Positions 6,139 through 7,450 of a stretch of 7,450 nt of DNA are shown here, one piece after another. Every line of letters starts with the position of its first letter. The stretch's first letter is position 1. The DNA comes from Candidatus Bathyarchaeota archaeon (lineage in GTDB: Archaea > Thermoproteota > Bathyarchaeia > Bathyarchaeales > DTEX01), in contig JAOAJJ010000055.1 of the NCBI GenBank assembly GCA_026414245.1, forward strand, positions 1-7,450. The letters run 5' to 3'. The position numbers and the translations under genes were made by a program. A model generated the notes under the pieces. The model did no database searches. It was given only the letters and a program-made list of their open reading frames with translations, and was not told the origin of the DNA.

Positions 6139-6250
6139 CTTATCCTACCACCCATACGTCACACGTAAAGAATAGACGCTTTGCCAAGATAAACCTTTTT
6201 ACATAAAGATATTTCACTGAGGATCCCTTAAGGCAGAGCGGATTTATGGA

Positions 6251-6271
6251 AGGCTTTAGGTTCAGAAGCCT
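6251..6271. other. Short inverted repeat (6-bp stem) in the non-coding region
   Basis: AGGCTT at 6251-6256 and AAGCCT at 6266-6271 form a perfect 6-bp stem with a 9-base loop. If the ThuA-like gene starts transcription near 6275, this hairpin would lie at the very 5' end of its leader. No T-run follows on either strand, so it is not an obvious terminator. Confidence 0.35.
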
Positions 6272-6296
6272 CTAATAAGTCTTCACCTTTTGAGAG

Positions 6297-6304
6297 TTTA
6301 TATA
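6297..6304 (+). promoter_or_regulatory. Strong TATA box in non-coding DNA without an assigned gene
   Basis: TTTATATA matches the archaeal TATA consensus on the plus strand, predicting transcription from about 6328 rightwards, where no clear plus-strand gene exists. The minus strand reads ATATATAA and could serve the ThuA-like gene with a leader of about 137 bases. The gene-free stretch 6139-6428 (290 bases) also holds a 6-bp hairpin at 6312-6326 (TCTTGG/CCAAGA, 3-base loop) and an inverted repeat TGGGAGA/TCTCCCA at 6351-6357 and 6382-6388. Otherwise it shows no tRNA or recognised RNA. Confidence 0.4.
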
Positions 6305-6428
6305 TATGGGGTCTTGGTCGCCAAGAAAATTTCAGGATAGAAGTGTTATATGGGAGACCATGTTTAGGCTAAAATTCCAATTCTCCCAAAATTTCTCTAG
6401 GGAAGACTACACTCTAATGCGAGCGTTT

Positions 6429-6635
6429 TTAAACGGTTTCAGCGACGATCATCAATAAACCGAGAAGAATTAATATTGCGCTAACTACTATGAAAAAGAC
6501 GCTAGCTCCCCCTAAACTACTTGAATTCACGCTTGTCTGATGCGCCAGTATTACGCCTACTATTAGCAGGATAAGGCCGGAAAATCTTTCCATAAACATT
6601 AGGCCTAAAGGCTTCTCTTCTCTTCCCCTACTCAT
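6429..6635 (-). CDS. Small two-helix membrane protein of unknown function
   Basis: A 68-residue protein with a charged N-terminus (RGREEK, 3-8) and two hydrophobic segments predicted to cross the membrane, about 18-32 (SGLILLIVGVILA) and 44-65 (ASVFFIVVSAILILLGLLMI), joined by a short Ser/Asn/Gly-rich turn. Both ends probably face the cytoplasm by the positive-inside rule. GGAG about 4 bases before the ATG at 6635 supports the start. It follows the topoisomerase VI A gene with a 31-base gap and may be cotranscribed with it. A TATA-like ATTTAAAA (6657-6664, read TTTTAAAT on the minus strand) about 25 bases upstream could also give it its own promoter. I do not recognise the family; nothing links it functionally to topoisomerase except position. 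Confidence 0.65.
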   Translation of the reverse strand: MSRGREEKPLGLMFMERFSGLILLIVGVILAHQTSVNSSSLGGASVFFIVVSAILILLGLLMIVAETV

Positions 6636-6656
6636 TTCTCTCCCTCACTGGAATAG

Positions 6657-6664
6657 ATTTAAAA
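6657..6664 (-). promoter_or_regulatory. Possible internal TATA box of the small membrane protein gene
   Basis: TTTTAAAT on the minus strand is centred about 25 bases upstream of the ATG at 6635 and lies in the gap just after the topoisomerase stop. Spacing fits a near-leaderless transcript, although the gene also has a Shine-Dalgarno sequence. Confidence 0.35.
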
Positions 6665-6666
6665 GC

Positions 6667-7450
6667 TTATTCTTCAACATCTTTTAATCTTTGCGGCAAA
6701 TACCTATCTACGATGTGAGTTAACCCGTATCTTGAGAACGCTTCCAGCTCACACTTCCTCTGATTCTTCATGAAGACGTTTATTTCCCTCTGCCATATCT
6801 CTCCCTTATATCTTGGATCACGTATGAGCTCATGTAGGCGCTTAATATCTATATCCTCCAGCTTATCGCTTGGCAGCTTATAATTTATTATGTCAGATGC
6901 CCAGACACCAGCCCATTTAGCGTCAGGCGTCGTCAACTCTTTCACATGGGCTGCGTTAGCTGAGCCGGAGATTATTACCATAGCTATATGCATGCCCCAT
7001 GGATCAGCGTCGGTGAATATATAGACCGGTAGACCCAATTCTCGATTTAATCTCCGTATAAAATATCTCGTTGAACGCGGAGCCTGCCCGCCTAAAAAGA
7101 CTAGAATAGCCCTAAATTTTTCATGGACTCTCTCCTCGATAAATCTCGTGAATAAACCACCTTTCTCAATAGCTATAACCTTATCGGCGCTTGTATCTAT
7201 AAGCTCCGCTGATGTTAACGCCGGCCCAATCATTACCCCGTCTGGATGCGATGTCAGATTTAGACGTTTCCCCTCGTAATTTGGAACGGTATACTCTATT
7301 GTTAGGTCGCCGAAAACCGCCGACCTCTCCTCTGGGAAGACATTAAAGTCTTCTCTCGTGCACCCCAATATTGTTTCCAGGTCAGTTATTATGTCATCAG
7401 ACTCATCTTGAGTGTTAAATGATATATCGTATGCTTGAGCCGAGTAGAAG
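6667..7450 (-). CDS. top6A: DNA topoisomerase VI subunit A (Spo11-like), C-terminal part, cut by window edge
   Basis: Topoisomerase VI is an A2B2 type IIB enzyme that relaxes and decatenates DNA; subunit A makes the double-strand cut and is the parent of eukaryotic Spo11. The frame stays open to the right edge, giving about 260 C-terminal residues of a protein usually near 370-390. Missing is the N-terminal CAP domain with the catalytic tyrosine. Present are the QDESDDIITDLE segment (14-25 of the fragment), the NVFPEERS stretch (36-43), and the Toprim domain with its glutamate in AIEKGGLF (Glu95) and the metal-binding TDADPWGMHI (Asp147, Asp149). The family C-terminus follows, with TTPDAKWAGVWASDI and a stop after LKDVEE. 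A TTG at 7368 is internal, not a start, because conserved sequence continues upstream. Subunit B would be expected nearby, outside this window. The small membrane protein gene follows. Confidence 0.95.
   Translation of the reverse strand, partial: FYSAQAYDISFNTQDESDDIITDLETILGCTREDFNVFPEERSAVFGDLTIEYTVPNYEGKRLNLTSHPDGVMIGPALTSAELIDTSADKVIAIEKGGLFTRFIEERVHEKFRAILVFLGGQAPRSTRYFIRRLNRELGLPVYIFTDADPWGMHIAMVIISGSANAAHVKELTTPDAKWAGVWASDIINYKLPSDKLEDIDIKRLHELIRDPRYKGEIWQREINVFMKNQRKCELEAFSRYGLTHIVDRYLPQRLKDVEE

Noticed and set aside
6251..6290. Possible C/D-box small RNA on the minus strand (GTGAAGA, then CTGA)
   Set aside because: The C box has a mismatch in its essential core and the spacing to the second box pair is not convincing.
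7366..7368. TTG at 7368 as the start of topoisomerase VI A
   Set aside because: The frame continues to the window edge with family residues (QDESDDIITDLE), so this is an internal leucine codon.

Overview
The window comes from an archaeal chromosome. It holds only archaeal-type information-processing genes: an exosome Csl4 subunit, RNA polymerase subunit L, a RadA recombinase with an N-terminal helix-hairpin-helix domain, an Orc1/Cdc6-family AAA+ ATPase and the A subunit of DNA topoisomerase VI. TATA boxes of the TTTAWATA type lie about 25-30 bases in front of several starts, which also fits archaea. The protein variants, and a winged-helix gene coupled to the Orc1/Cdc6-like gene, suggest an uncultivated TACK-type lineage such as Bathyarchaeia. 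That placement is inference from memory of protein styles, not a computed result.

Left part (1-1073, + strand): the last 35 codons of a gene resembling the C-terminus of a METTL5-like rRNA adenine methyltransferase, then csl4 and rpoL with short gaps. This reads as an RNA-metabolism and transcription operon. A minus-strand gene for a small all-helical RNase III-like protein (1084-1482) converges on it. That gene shares a 68-base divergent promoter region with a full-length two-domain Sua5/YwlC threonylcarbamoyl-AMP synthase (1551-2621, + strand), which acts in tRNA t6A synthesis.

Middle part (2638-5361, - strand): radA is preceded by a 187-base promoter region. Upstream of that is a tight two-gene unit in which a divergent Orc1/Cdc6-like ATPase is followed 5 bases later by a small winged-helix protein. 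The ATPase keeps clean Walker A and B motifs, but its sensor-1 and arginine-finger segments do not look canonical. This pair is the most interesting item in the window.

Right part (5425-7450, - strand): a ThuA-like protein of a family best known from bacterial sugar utilisation; a 290-base non-coding region with a strong TATA box and inverted repeats; a 68-residue two-helix membrane protein; and the C-terminal two thirds of topoisomerase VI subunit A, cut by the window edge. No tRNA, rRNA, CRISPR array or insertion sequence was seen.

Together the genes cover RNA processing, transcription, tRNA modification, recombination, replication initiation and DNA topology. ThuA is the only metabolic outsider. 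I see no strong case for a wholly new defence or mobile system. The best candidates for follow-up are the Orc1-like/winged-helix unit and the structured non-coding stretch near 6140-6430.
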